This document shows positions 44,732 through 53,309 of a DNA stretch of 64,000 nt, in pieces. Numbering within the stretch: the first letter of the stretch is position 1; every line of letters starts with the position of its first letter. The DNA comes from Paenibacillus sp. MMS18-CY102. Its GTDB lineage: Bacteria > Bacillota > Bacilli > Paenibacillales > Paenibacillaceae. Where the stretch lies: assembly GCF_009789195.1 (NCBI RefSeq), contig NZ_WSTC01000007.1, forward strand, positions 62,001 to 126,000, given 5' to 3'. The translations under genes were made by a program, and so were the position numbers. The notes beneath the pieces were generated by a model. The model was not told where the DNA came from. It searched no databases and saw nothing but the letters and a program-made list of their open reading frames with translations.

Positions 44732-46936
44732 TTAGGCATAATGCTCGGCAACTAGCGGCCGAACATGAACCGCGCACACCTTGAAGCCCGGCATACGGCA
44801 GGTAGGATCAAGCGCTTGGTTCGTCACTTTGTTCACATTTTGCACATCGCCCCAATGCATCGGAACGAAAACCGTATCCTCGCGAATGGTGCGCGTTACC
44901 CGGCAGCGAACGACAATTTCGCCGCGGCGGGACGTTAGCGTAACGAGCTGGCCGTCTGTAACGCCAAACCGCCTTGCCGCATTCGGGTGAAGCTCGACGA
45001 ACGACTCAAAATCGCGCGAAGCGAGTGTATGGCTGCGCCTCGTCTGGACGCCAGTCAAGTAATGGCTAAGAACGCGCCCTGTCGTCAGATAGATCGGATA
45101 GGCTTCATCCGTTCGCTCATCCGGGAAGTGATTCTCGACCGGAACAAGCTCCGCCAACCCGTCTGCATGGGCGAATGATTGTTCAAATAGCCGTCCATTG
45201 CCAACGTGATCAGTCGACGGGCAAGGCCAGTAGACGCCTTCCTCACGGCGCAGCCGATCATACGTAATGCCGTAGTAATCCGCCACCCCGCCTTTGCTCG
45301 CAATGCGCAGCTCTTCGAAAATATCTTCAACATCAGCGTATTCAAAGTACTTGCCCCGTCCTAGCCGCTCTGCAAGATCACATAGAATCCGCCAGTCATG
45401 GCGCGCCTCCCCCGGAGCTGGGCGATCGCCTTCCCGCAGCAGCACACGCCCTTCCAAATTCGTCAGCGTGCCTGCGTTCTCGAGATATGACGTTACTGGC
45501 AGGATGAGGTCAGCCGAGCGCGCTGTCTCTGACATGAACATGTCAGCCACGACGAGAAACTCCAACCGTTCCATCGCTTCCTCTACGAGGTTCGCATTCG
45601 GATTGGATACGACTGGATTCGAGCCCATGACGATAAGCGCCCGAATTTCGCGTTCATGAACTTTTTCCATCATTTCATAGGCAGAGACGCCTTTGCCGGG
45701 AAGTTCGCTTGGATCAATGTTCCAAACGCTAGCGATATATTCGCGGTGGGTCTCGTTCTCAATTAAGCGATAGCCCGGCAGTTGGTCAGCCTTCTGCCCG
45801 TGCTCGCGCCCGCCTTGGCCGTTGCCCTGTCCCGTTACCGCGCCATAACCGCAACCTGGCTTGCCGATCTTGCCGGTCAACAGGGTTAGGTTTAAGAAAT
45901 TGCGAACGGCCATAAAGCCATCCGTCTGCTGCTCGACGCCGCGTGCCGTAAATACCATCCCCGTTTCGGCTTTGCCGAAGGCGATTGCTGCCTTACGAAT
46001 CGATTCTGCCGGAACGCCGGATAGCTCCGCGATCTCCTCAACGGATTGCGTTTCAATATGCGTACGCAGTGCATCATAGCCTTTGGTCCGGGCGCGAACG
46101 AATTTCTCGTCTACTAGCCCTTCCTCGATGAGCGTGCGCAGCATGCCATTCGCCAGCGCTGCATCCATGCCCGGTTTCACGCGCAAATGCAGGTCTGCCA
46201 TCTTCGACGTACCCGTCTCACGCGGGTCAATAACGATAATATAAGAGCCATTTTCTTTGGCTTTCGTAAAATACGGCGTCAGCGTAGGCTGGCACTCCGC
46301 AATGTTCGTTCCTGTCAGGATAATGCACTTCGCTAACGGAATGTCAGAGAGCGGATTCGTTAAGCCACGGTCAATTCCGAACGTTTTGTTGCCAGCTGAG
46401 GCAGCCGCGGACATACAGAAGCGGCCGTTGTAATCAATATAGCGGGTGCGAAGCGCCACTCGGGCGAATTTCCCTAGCAGATAAGCGGACTCATTCGTCA
46501 ACGAGCCGCCGCCATACAAGCCAATCGCATCCCTGCCATGCTGGCCTGCGATCGCCTCGATCCGCTCCGCCATCATCGCGTTCGCTTCTTCCCAAGAGAT
46601 TCGCTCGAACGCGCCGCCCCGTCGAGCCATCGGGTACACAATCCGGTCATCGCTAACGGCGTGTTGGTAAGCGTTCATGCCTTTGACGCATAGACGCCCT
46701 TCGGATGCCTTGTTTGGCTTCGCCTCAACCGAATATTGTACAGCAGGCGCGTACTGGCCATAGCCAAACGCCGGCACGCTGCCGCCTAAAGCTGCCGAGG
46801 ATGCATCAGGCATATACTCGGTCAGCCGCATTTTGCACTGCACGCTGCAAAATGGGCACTGCGTCTCCATGACGAAGGGGCTAGCCGAAGCCCCTTGATT
46901 TGCTCCTTGCACGTCTTTTACGGGTTGCGTATTCAT
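44732..46936 (-). CDS. nasC: Assimilatory nitrate reductase catalytic subunit
   Basis: A 734-residue molybdopterin oxidoreductase (ATG 46936 follows GAGGTG; GTG 46945 is possible). The N-terminal [4Fe-4S] cysteines are Cys27, Cys30 and Cys34 (QCPFCSVQCKM), with the fourth in GRLCVKGMNAY. Pterin-binding blocks include IDYNGRFCMSAAASAGNKTFG, IILTGTNIAECQPTL and GKIGKPGCGYGAVTGQGNGQ. The end, MHWGDVQNVNKVTNQALDP, fits nitrate reductases. No signal sequence, so it is the cytosolic assimilatory enzyme. It reduces nitrate to nitrite with electrons from the nasB product. The two genes overlap by a few bases (nasB stop within the nasC start region). Confidence 0.93.
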   Translation of the reverse strand: MNTQPVKDVQGANQGASASPFVMETQCPFCSVQCKMRLTEYMPDASSAALGGSVPAFGYGQYAPAVQYSVEAKPNKASEGRLCVKGMNAYQHAVSDDRIVYPMARRGGAFERISWEEANAMMAERIEAIAGQHGRDAIGLYGGGSLTNESAYLLGKFARVALRTRYIDYNGRFCMSAAASAGNKTFGIDRGLTNPLSDIPLAKCIILTGTNIAECQPTLTPYFTKAKENGSYIIVIDPRETGTSKMADLHLRVKPGMDAALANGMLRTLIEEGLVDEKFVRARTKGYDALRTHIETQSVEEIAELSGVPAESIRKAAIAFGKAETGMVFTARGVEQQTDGFMAVRNFLNLTLLTGKIGKPGCGYGAVTGQGNGQGGREHGQKADQLPGYRLIENETHREYIASVWNIDPSELPGKGVSAYEMMEKVHEREIRALIVMGSNPVVSNPNANLVEEAMERLEFLVVADMFMSETARSADLILPVTSYLENAGTLTNLEGRVLLREGDRPAPGEARHDWRILCDLAERLGRGKYFEYADVEDIFEELRIASKGGVADYYGITYDRLRREEGVYWPCPSTDHVGNGRLFEQSFAHADGLAELVPVENHFPDERTDEAYPIYLTTGRVLSHYLTGVQTRRSHTLASRDFESFVELHPNAARRFGVTDGQLVTLTSRRGEIVVRCRVTRTIREDTVFVPMHWGDVQNVNKVTNQALDPTCRMPGFKVCAVHVRPLVAEHYA

Positions 46937-46941
46937 CCTCG

Positions 46942-49326
46942 TCACCTCGCAACAGCCTTCGGCTGCTCTTCGCTATTGGTTATATGATCTATCGTTCCAT
47001 TCGCTCGTATGGGTCCCACCGCCCGCGCGAGCAACGCTCGGCGGCTTCGCGGATCAAGCAGCCGTTCCCGCACCTGCACGGCACCGGTACGATCTAGCCA
47101 TTGCCAGAGCGGCTCACCGAAGTAAGCCTCCTCGCTGTACAACTGCAGCAGCGCCGCTACCGTATCCGGCGCTGCCCCCTCCTCCTGCTCGGTGAAGAGC
47201 AATTTCGCTTCCTTCACCTCAGGGCTAGCGCTGCCGCCGGCATAAAGCTCCCAACCGCCAGGCACGCCGACAAGGCCAACGTCGCGAATGAGCGTGCCTG
47301 CCCGGTGTAGCGGGCTGGCTGAGACGCCTGCGCTAACCGAGGCTGGCAATTGCATCCGTTCCAACCGGCGTTCCAGTGCTGCGCCGAGCGCGACGGAGTC
47401 ACGAAGCGCGCCGCGCTCATAAGAGGAGCCGCCACAGGTGACGACGGATGCTACTGGCCGGCCATGCGCCGCTTGTGCAACTGGCACGCCGAGCGCTTCT
47501 GAAGCGTTCGCTGCCGCTTGTGCGTTCAAGCCGAGCAGCTCAAGCCGGCCATCGCCGTTCATTTTCGCCAACGGCACGCCGTAACGCTCGATGACATCCG
47601 CAATCCGCCGCAGCTGCTCCGCCGTCATGACGCCGCCATACAGCCGCGGCTGTATCGCATACGTCCCGTCTGCGAGCACCGGATACGAAGCAGCTGTTTC
47701 AGTTGCTGCGAAATCGGGCTCGGCAGCAGTTACGCCGACATAGTACTGAACCGCCGGGCGGCAAATGCCGCAGCCTTCCGGCGTGCGCCAGCCGAGCGCC
47801 TTCATCGCGTCCGCAGCGCTTGCATAGCGCCCAACCGCCGTCGCCGCCTTCAACTCTTCCCGCCCAAGCGAAGTACAGCCGCATACCGGCAGCACTTGCT
47901 GCTCTTCCTCGTCACCGCTTTCCAGCGTCACTTTCAATAGCGAGGCGACGAGCGGCTTGCATCCGCCGCAAGAGCTTGCTGCGCGCGTGCACTCGCGAAC
48001 TTGCTCGAACGTATCGAGCCCCTTTTCGCGAATCGTCGCGACGATGGCACCTTTTGTTACACCATTACAGGAACAGATCGTTTCCGTATCCGCTAGCGAG
48101 CATATATAATCATCTCCGCTAGCACCGCCTGAGGAGGATGCAGCCTCCGCTTCCAGCACAGATATATCCGCCCGTTGTTTCACATAACCGAGCAGCTTGT
48201 TGCCATCCGCACTGTCTCCGAACAATACCGCACCGACAATGCGATTGTTGCGAATGCCGATTTTTCGGTACGTTTTGCGTATGCCGTCGAAGTTCATCAT
48301 GGACGTGTGAAGCTCAGCATCCTCAATATCGCCGGCCGAGAACACATCCACGCCCGATACCTTCAGCTGTGAATACAGTACAGACCCCGTGTATCCTTCC
48401 GTTTCTTCCCCGCATACTGCACGGGCAAGCACCTTCCCTTGCTCATACAATGGAGCGACGAGCCCATACACGATATCGCGATGCTCTGCGCATTCGCCGA
48501 CCGCATATATATTCGGAACACTCGTTTCCATCCGGTCGTTGACGACGATAGCCCGATTAACTTCGATGCCGCTATCCATTGCCAACCGCACGTTTGGACG
48601 AATCCCTACTGCAACTACAACCAGATCAACAGCAAGCTTCGTGCCGTCCGTGAACTGTAGCCCTTCCACTCGTTTCTTGCCCGTAATTCGTTCTGTATTC
48701 TTTTCCAGCAAGAACTTCATGCCTTGGCTCTCCAGCTCTCGCTTGAGCATGTCGGCTGCGCGCCTATCTAGCTGGCGATTCATCAGATACCGATAGTTAT
48801 GAATGACATGAACGTCTTCCATTCCGAGATTCAACAGCCCCCGCGCCGCTTCCAGCCCGAGCAAGCCGCCGCCGATAACCGCCGCGCGCTTGAACGACTT
48901 GCCCGCTTCAATCATCGTCTGGCAGTCCTTCATATCGCGGAACGCGGTCACGCCTGGCTTATCGATGCCCGGCAGCGGCAGCATAAACGGCAAAGAGCCC
49001 GTTGCAATTATGAGCTTGTCGTACGCAGCCTTCCGGCCTTGATCGGTATAGACCAATTGGCGATCCTTATCAATTCGCGTCACAGTCTCTCCAGTATAGA
49101 GCGTGATCCCCCGATCACGGTACCATTGCCAGTCATTGATCGTAATTTCGGACATGGGTGTGTCCCCTTGCAGCACTTTCGACAGCATGATCCGGTTATA
49201 GTTTGGGTGCGGCTCGGTGCCGAATATCGTCACGTCGAACGCGTCCGGCTGCAACTGCAATATTTCTTCCACGCAGCGGACGCCCGCCATCCCGTTACCG
49301 ATGAGGATAAGCTTTTGCTTCGTCAT
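46942..49326 (-). CDS. nasB: Assimilatory nitrate reductase electron-transfer subunit (NasB-like)
   Basis: A 794-residue flavoprotein. The FAD and NAD(P)H domains come first (LILIGNGMAGVRCVEEIL, then AAVIGGGLLGLEAARGL and IYAVGECAEHRDIVYGL). Two BFD-type [2Fe-2S] domains follow (CSCNGVTKGAIV with CGGCKPLV, and CGCTSLGREELKA with GCGICRPAV). The C-terminal third looks like a nitrite/sulfite reductase half-domain (RLYGGVMTAEQLRRIADV, VVTCGGSSYERGALRD, TLIRDVGLVGVPGGWELY), but the usual siroheme and [4Fe-4S] cysteines are missing apart from one. It is therefore probably the electron donor to NasC rather than a nitrite reductase. A TnrA/GlnR-type box lies upstream. Confidence 0.85.
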   Translation of the reverse strand: MTKQKLILIGNGMAGVRCVEEILQLQPDAFDVTIFGTEPHPNYNRIMLSKVLQGDTPMSEITINDWQWYRDRGITLYTGETVTRIDKDRQLVYTDQGRKAAYDKLIIATGSLPFMLPLPGIDKPGVTAFRDMKDCQTMIEAGKSFKRAAVIGGGLLGLEAARGLLNLGMEDVHVIHNYRYLMNRQLDRRAADMLKRELESQGMKFLLEKNTERITGKKRVEGLQFTDGTKLAVDLVVVAVGIRPNVRLAMDSGIEVNRAIVVNDRMETSVPNIYAVGECAEHRDIVYGLVAPLYEQGKVLARAVCGEETEGYTGSVLYSQLKVSGVDVFSAGDIEDAELHTSMMNFDGIRKTYRKIGIRNNRIVGAVLFGDSADGNKLLGYVKQRADISVLEAEAASSSGGASGDDYICSLADTETICSCNGVTKGAIVATIREKGLDTFEQVRECTRAASSCGGCKPLVASLLKVTLESGDEEEQQVLPVCGCTSLGREELKAATAVGRYASAADAMKALGWRTPEGCGICRPAVQYYVGVTAAEPDFAATETAASYPVLADGTYAIQPRLYGGVMTAEQLRRIADVIERYGVPLAKMNGDGRLELLGLNAQAAANASEALGVPVAQAAHGRPVASVVTCGGSSYERGALRDSVALGAALERRLERMQLPASVSAGVSASPLHRAGTLIRDVGLVGVPGGWELYAGGSASPEVKEAKLLFTEQEEGAAPDTVAALLQLYSEEAYFGEPLWQWLDRTGAVQVRERLLDPRSRRALLARAVGPIRANGTIDHITNSEEQPKAVAR

Positions 49327-49391
49327 TCCGTCCCCTCCAGGTTCCTATTCGCCGCTCTACTCATTCAAGACAGGTGAAAGGATATGTGACA

Positions 49392-49420
49392 TAGATATAT
49401 TTCTAATTCAAAAGAAACAA
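49392..49420 (-). promoter_or_regulatory. Possible promoter of the nasB-nasC operon
   Basis: On the minus strand TTGTTT (49420-49415) and TATCTA (49397-49392) stand 17 bases apart, about 70 bases upstream of nasB. The -10 match is moderate. The TnrA/GlnR-like box just upstream of the -35 supports it. Confidence 0.5.
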
Positions 49421-49436
49421 GCATATCAGTTTTTTA

Positions 49437-49453
49437 TGTCAGGTTATATTACA
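49437..49453. promoter_or_regulatory. TnrA/GlnR-type operator
   Basis: The minus strand reads TGTAATATAACCTGACA, an exact match to the consensus TGTNA-N7-TNACA. Its position, 17 bases before the -35 of a nitrate-assimilation operon, fits activation by TnrA when nitrogen is limiting. It is also in the 49327-49820 gap, together with the palindrome at 49633. Confidence 0.75.
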
Positions 49454-49632
49454 CTAACTCTACTGTAACCGACGAGCGCAACACAATCAATAGCGAATAA
49501 ACAGCAATATGTGTCCTGATTTCAAACGATTTAGCTACATTTTCTCACTTGATGCGACATGTCAGTATACATAACATCAATTTAAGGCGCTTTCATATGC
49601 ACTCGTTAATCAGAATGGCGCTTCCCGGGTGA

Positions 49633-49655
49633 CATATGTCGTTAAACGACATATG
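49633..49655. promoter_or_regulatory. 23-base perfect palindrome, unknown operator
   Basis: The arm CATATGTCGTT is repeated as its exact complement around one central A. It is midway in the nasB/CWC gap, 166 bases upstream of the CWC gene. A pentanucleotide relative (GACATGTC) occurs nearby. The remainder of the gap is AT-rich with TATAAT at 49771-49776 toward the CWC gene, but no clear -35. Confidence 0.6.
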
Positions 49656-49820
49656 AAACGCAAAATGTCTTTTTTTTATTTTGAATTCACCGTTATTTCC
49701 TCGGAAATAGTCGAACGCCCTCATAACCCGTTGCGGCCTGTCAACAATGTGCTCACATGCCCATTTCCGTTATAATGAATTTTACCAACTATCGCATGAT
49801 CAGGAGGCTAGACGAATCTG

Positions 49821-50030
49821 ATGGACTATGATGAAACCCGTTGCCCGCTATGTGGAGGAGACAACCGTTGCGGACAGCTCATCCCTTCTTCTAATGGCGA
49901 AGGATGCTGGTGTATGCGCACTTCCATTCCCTCCGCATTGCTTGCGCTTGTGCCTCCCGAGCTAAAAGGCAAAGCTTGCATATGCCGCAACTGCGTGGAA
50001 GAAGCCTTGCAGAAGGAGCTGCAGCGATGA
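49821..50030 (+). CDS. Small cysteine-rich CWC-family protein
   Basis: A 69-residue protein with the CWC family pattern: CPLCGGDNRCGQ, then GCWCMRTSIP and a C-terminal CICRNCVEEAL. The eight or so cysteines suggest zinc or iron-sulfur binding. An AGGAGG ribosome site lies 13 or more bases upstream. Its stop overlaps the start of a WYL regulator by ATGA, so the two are cotranscribed. Function unknown. Cytosolic. Confidence 0.85.
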   Translation: MDYDETRCPLCGGDNRCGQLIPSSNGEGCWCMRTSIPSALLALVPPELKGKACICRNCVEEALQKELQR

Positions 50031-50974
50031 AGTTAGAACGGCTGCTCGCCATCACTATGCTGCTGCTCAATCGCAAACGGATTACAGCCAAAGAGCTGTC
50101 TGAGCGATTCGAGGTGTCACTGCGCACGATTTATCGCGACTTGGAGACGCTCAACATGGCAGGCATCCCCGTCGTGTCCTACGCCGGCATGGCTGGCGGC
50201 TATGAATTGACGGAGCGTTATGGCATCGAACGGCAGTATTTGTCGCTCGATGAGCTGCAATCGATAATGACGGCGCTTCGCGGCATTCGCACAGCAATGG
50301 ATGAGACACATGTCGCCGGCCTACTCGATAAAGTAGGTGCGCTGCTGAATCATACGGAACAGCATTATGCACAGCAGCGATCGCGGGAGCTCATTATCGA
50401 TATTAATCCATGGCATCAGAACGACCCTTCGGAGCCATCTCGCCTTCCGCTCATCCGGCAAGCGGTCCGGGAACAGCGGATTGTCGCCTTTTCCTACACC
50501 GATGGCCAAGGGCAGCTATCCCAGCGCAAAGTCGAACTATACAGCGTCGTGCTAAAAGGATACGTCTGGTATGCTTTTGGCTACTGCCGAATGAGAGAGG
50601 ATTTCCGCACATTCCGATTGACCCGCATCATGGACCTTCGTTTGGATGGCGAACGATTCGAATGGCGGGAAGATGCAGTTGAGCGTGCCAGCAACTTACG
50701 GCTGAAGATGCCACATCGGGCTTACGAACCGATTGCGGTTTCGTTCTTATTCTCGCCAGCAGTCCGCCCCCGCGTGTTCGATTATTTCAAGCCTGAGCAA
50801 ATCACCGTGCGTGACGACGGCTACTTGCTTGTCAACGCACAGCATCCGAATGAGCCGATGCTATACCGTTCCCTGCTGTCGTATGGATCCGATGTGGAGG
50901 TGCTGGCTCCCGTAGAGCTGGCGAACCGCTTGCGTGATGAAGCCCTTCGCATGGTGGCCATGTATAACAAATGA
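50027..50974 (+). CDS. WYL-domain transcriptional regulator (DeoR-like HTH)
   Basis: A 315-residue protein (ATG 50027, after AAGGAG; overlapping the CWC stop by ATGA). Residues 1-60 are a winged helix (KRITAKELSERFEVSLRTIYRDLETLNMAGI, quoted in part as KELSERFEVSLRTIYRDLE). The WYL domain has EQRIVAFSYTDGQGQL, VLKGYVWYAFGYCRMRED and FRTFRLTRI. A C-terminal WCX region follows. The family senses a nucleotide or nucleic-acid ligand and regulates stress and defence loci. The target is not clear; the CWC gene is the only cotranscribed partner. Confidence 0.9.
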   Translation: MKLERLLAITMLLLNRKRITAKELSERFEVSLRTIYRDLETLNMAGIPVVSYAGMAGGYELTERYGIERQYLSLDELQSIMTALRGIRTAMDETHVAGLLDKVGALLNHTEQHYAQQRSRELIIDINPWHQNDPSEPSRLPLIRQAVREQRIVAFSYTDGQGQLSQRKVELYSVVLKGYVWYAFGYCRMREDFRTFRLTRIMDLRLDGERFEWREDAVERASNLRLKMPHRAYEPIAVSFLFSPAVRPRVFDYFKPEQITVRDDGYLLVNAQHPNEPMLYRSLLSYGSDVEVLAPVELANRLRDEALRMVAMYNK

Positions 50975-50999
50975 GGCTTTGGCTCGCCTGCGAGCCCTT

Positions 51000-51021
51000 T
51001 AGGGCAGGTTTTTCTGCCCTA
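51000..51021. terminator. Terminator-like hairpin after the WYL gene
   Basis: TAGGGCAG (51000-51007) pairs with CTGCCCTA (51014-51021) around GTTTTT. It resembles the hairpin repeat at 25189. A second convergent hairpin, AAACCC-ACG/CGT-GGGTTT, lies at 51063-51091. Confidence 0.65.
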
Positions 51022-51233
51022 TTCAGGCTTCGGCTCCTAAAAGGAGCCTCTAAACAAAAGAAAAACCCTACGTTTTGAAAACCGTGGGTTTCTCTAAAAT
51101 GTAAATTTCTCTCAAAACAACATGCGCTACTCCAATAAATCTCTCTCGAATACACAGCTTCCCCTACAGCATGCAGTTTGCATCCCCCGCCTACCTTACC
51201 TACCAAATATCCCTCGCCGTCTATGTCAAAATG

Positions 51234-52115
51234 TCAATCCCAATCCGATTCCCAGCAACATGCGAACGCATTCGCAGGAGCAGCAGCATCCTCTCCGGCC
51301 GGCGCCAGCTGCGTTGGTGGCGCCGAAGCAATCCCGAACAAACGAGGGACCGATGTAAACTGGCTCAACGCGGGATTGATGCCGCCTTTGCCCGCTTTCG
51401 CGATGGATAGATGAGGCTTCCGCACTTGCACCTGTGCAGCCGAAGCGTGCTTGCTTGCAGAACGATGCTGCGGCTCCCTTGCCGCCGAAACCGTCCCCGT
51501 TTCTTGCGGCTTCATTGCGGCAGTTGACGGTTGTTCAGGAGAGGATTCAACGTTCTCGTTCCATTGATAGCTTTCCCCGAAAATGTCCGCAAAATGCTTG
51601 CTTTCTTGCCGCCGTACTTTCCGCGCCTCTTTGCGCAGCGGAGCGGTATCATATAATTGTACCTCTTCATTAGATTCTGGCAAAACAGGTGGCACTTCCG
51701 TCGGCTTGCCATCCTCGCCTAAAGCTACAAAGGTAAGGAACGATGTCGCGCACACCGTACGGCCACCCGTCAGAAGGTCTTCTGTAACGACCCGCACGAA
51801 GATTTCCATGGATGTCCGGTTCGCCCACGTCACGAATGCGGTCAGGCAGACCGAATCGCCTTTGCGCACTGGATTCAAAAAATCGACAGAGTCAGTCGAT
51901 GCCGTCACGACGGGACGGCGTGCATGCCGCGTCGCCGCAATCGTCGCAACATCATCAATATAGGCCATCAGCTTGCCACCAAAAATCGTGCCGTGATGGT
52001 TCGTATCCGGCGGCAATACAAGCGAGCATTTTACCGTGCGCGATGCACCGGCCGGCTTCGCTTCCATCGTCGGCCGGGATTGTTGTTCGTTTCTTACTTG
52101 TTTTAGTGCATTCAT
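51234..52115 (-). CDS. Acyl-CoA thioesterase (YkhA-like hotdog) with long C-terminal extension
   Basis: A 293-residue protein. Residues about 25-165 are a hotdog acyl-CoA thioesterase (LPPDTNHHGTIFGGKLMAYID, quoted as HGTIFGGKLMAYID; VDFLNPVRKGDSVCL; MEIFVRVVTEDLLTGGRTV; SFLTFVALGEDGKP). YkhA relatives usually end near 170-180 (LRKEARKVRRQESKHF block). This one continues about 105 residues with Ala/Pro/Gln-rich low complexity and no clear fold. The enzyme hydrolyses acyl-CoAs in the cytosol. The extension could be a real accessory tail or a lost stop codon. Confidence 0.85.
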   Translation of the reverse strand: MNALKQVRNEQQSRPTMEAKPAGASRTVKCSLVLPPDTNHHGTIFGGKLMAYIDDVATIAATRHARRPVVTASTDSVDFLNPVRKGDSVCLTAFVTWANRTSMEIFVRVVTEDLLTGGRTVCATSFLTFVALGEDGKPTEVPPVLPESNEEVQLYDTAPLRKEARKVRRQESKHFADIFGESYQWNENVESSPEQPSTAAMKPQETGTVSAAREPQHRSASKHASAAQVQVRKPHLSIAKAGKGGINPALSQFTSVPRLFGIASAPPTQLAPAGEDAAAPANAFACCWESDWD

Positions 52116-52163
52116 CTTTCATCACCCTTATTATTGATCTTACTTACTATAGGCCTGTTGAAG

Positions 52164-52213
52164 GTATAGATAAAATACATTTTTCGAATCGTTTTCATTC
52201 CATTTGTCTATAC
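52164..52213. promoter_or_regulatory. Inverted repeat between thioesterase and LysR genes
   Basis: GTATAGATAAA (52164-52174) and TTTGTCTATAC (52203-52213) form an inverted repeat with one mismatch. It lies in the 209-base divergent gap, a typical place for a LysR operator controlling its own gene and the neighbour. Confidence 0.45.
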
Positions 52214-52324
52214 TTAAAATCGAACAATCCCTGCAATCCGCGCCAGCGCTGGATTAAACCACTATCATAAATTCAGCCAATGCTCGCGATCTGCCCGCCA
52301 GGAAAAAGAAGGAGTACATCGCTC

Positions 52325-53242
52325 ATGGACATTCGCCATCTTACTTATTTTATCGCCGTTGCGCAGCACCGCAGCTTTACTGTCGCATCCCGCCACTTGA
52401 ACGTGACACAGCCCACCTTATCGAAAATGGTTCGGCTGTTGGAGGAGGAGCTGGGCGCAACGCTGCTGGACCGCTCCGGCAAAACGATCCGGCTTACCGA
52501 TGCCGGCGAAACGATTTTGCGCTCCGCACAGCAAGTTACCAAAGCAATGGACGATATGGCCGCCCAGCTAGACGACCTGATCGAACTCAAGAGCGGCACG
52601 ATCCGAATCGGCATTCCGCCGATGATCGGGGGACGCTTCTTCCCATCGGCTATTGAGCAATTCAGCACGCGTTACCCAAATGTTCAGCTCCATCTCGTGG
52701 AGCAAGGCGGACGCCGCAACGAGCTTGATATCGACAGCGGCGATCTGGATATCGGCATCGTGCTGCTGCCCGTGGAAGGTGCAGCACGGTTTCATCTTCA
52801 CCCCTTGCTGGAGGAGAAGCTCATGCTGCTCGTCCACCTTGGCCACCCGCTCGCAAACCGGACGAATTTAAAGCTATCAGAGCTGCGGGACGAGCCATTC
52901 GTGCTGTTCCGCGAAGACTTCACGCTTCGCCACCTCGTCGTCGAGCATTGCCGGACGGAAGGCTTCGAACCTCGCGTCGTATTCGAAAGCTCCCAATGGG
53001 ACTTCATGACCGAGATGGTCGCAGCTAAGCTCGGCATCACCCTTTTGCCAGAATCGGTATGTCGCTCGCTCGACCAATCCCGATTTTCAGCTATCGAGCT
53101 TGATGAACCTAGAATGGTCTGGCAGCTTGCCATGGTATGGAGCAAAGAACGCTACCTTTCCTATGCGGCCCGCACGTGGATTCGTTTTATACAAGAGGAG
53201 TTAGGCAAACTCCCTGTTATCGCAGCCCCACCTACCCTCTAG
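52325..53242 (+). CDS. LysR-family transcriptional regulator (CidR-like)
   Basis: A 305-residue LTTR (ATG 52325; the frame starts earlier but without a ribosome site). The N-terminal HTH is MDIRHLTYFIAVAQHRSF and VTQPTLSKMVRLLEEELGATLL. The ligand-binding domain has TIRIGIPPMIGGRFFPSAI and GITLLPESVCRSL. The HTH is close to CidR/YwbI regulators, which respond to acetate or overflow metabolism, but no cid/alsSD genes lie here. It is divergent from the thioesterase and probably regulates it. Confidence 0.9.
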   Translation: MDIRHLTYFIAVAQHRSFTVASRHLNVTQPTLSKMVRLLEEELGATLLDRSGKTIRLTDAGETILRSAQQVTKAMDDMAAQLDDLIELKSGTIRIGIPPMIGGRFFPSAIEQFSTRYPNVQLHLVEQGGRRNELDIDSGDLDIGIVLLPVEGAARFHLHPLLEEKLMLLVHLGHPLANRTNLKLSELRDEPFVLFREDFTLRHLVVEHCRTEGFEPRVVFESSQWDFMTEMVAAKLGITLLPESVCRSLDQSRFSAIELDEPRMVWQLAMVWSKERYLSYAARTWIRFIQEELGKLPVIAAPPTL

Positions 53243-53309
53243 AACGCGTCTGGTATCCAGTTGCCTTCGTGCCCGCTCCCCTCATTCCGTTGTGTGCACC
53301 ACTCGCCGT

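Noticed and set aside
46942-49326. Annotation as NADPH nitrite reductase large subunit
   Set aside because: The siroheme/[4Fe-4S] cysteines are missing and the partner gene is a nitrate reductase; NasB-like electron transfer fits better.
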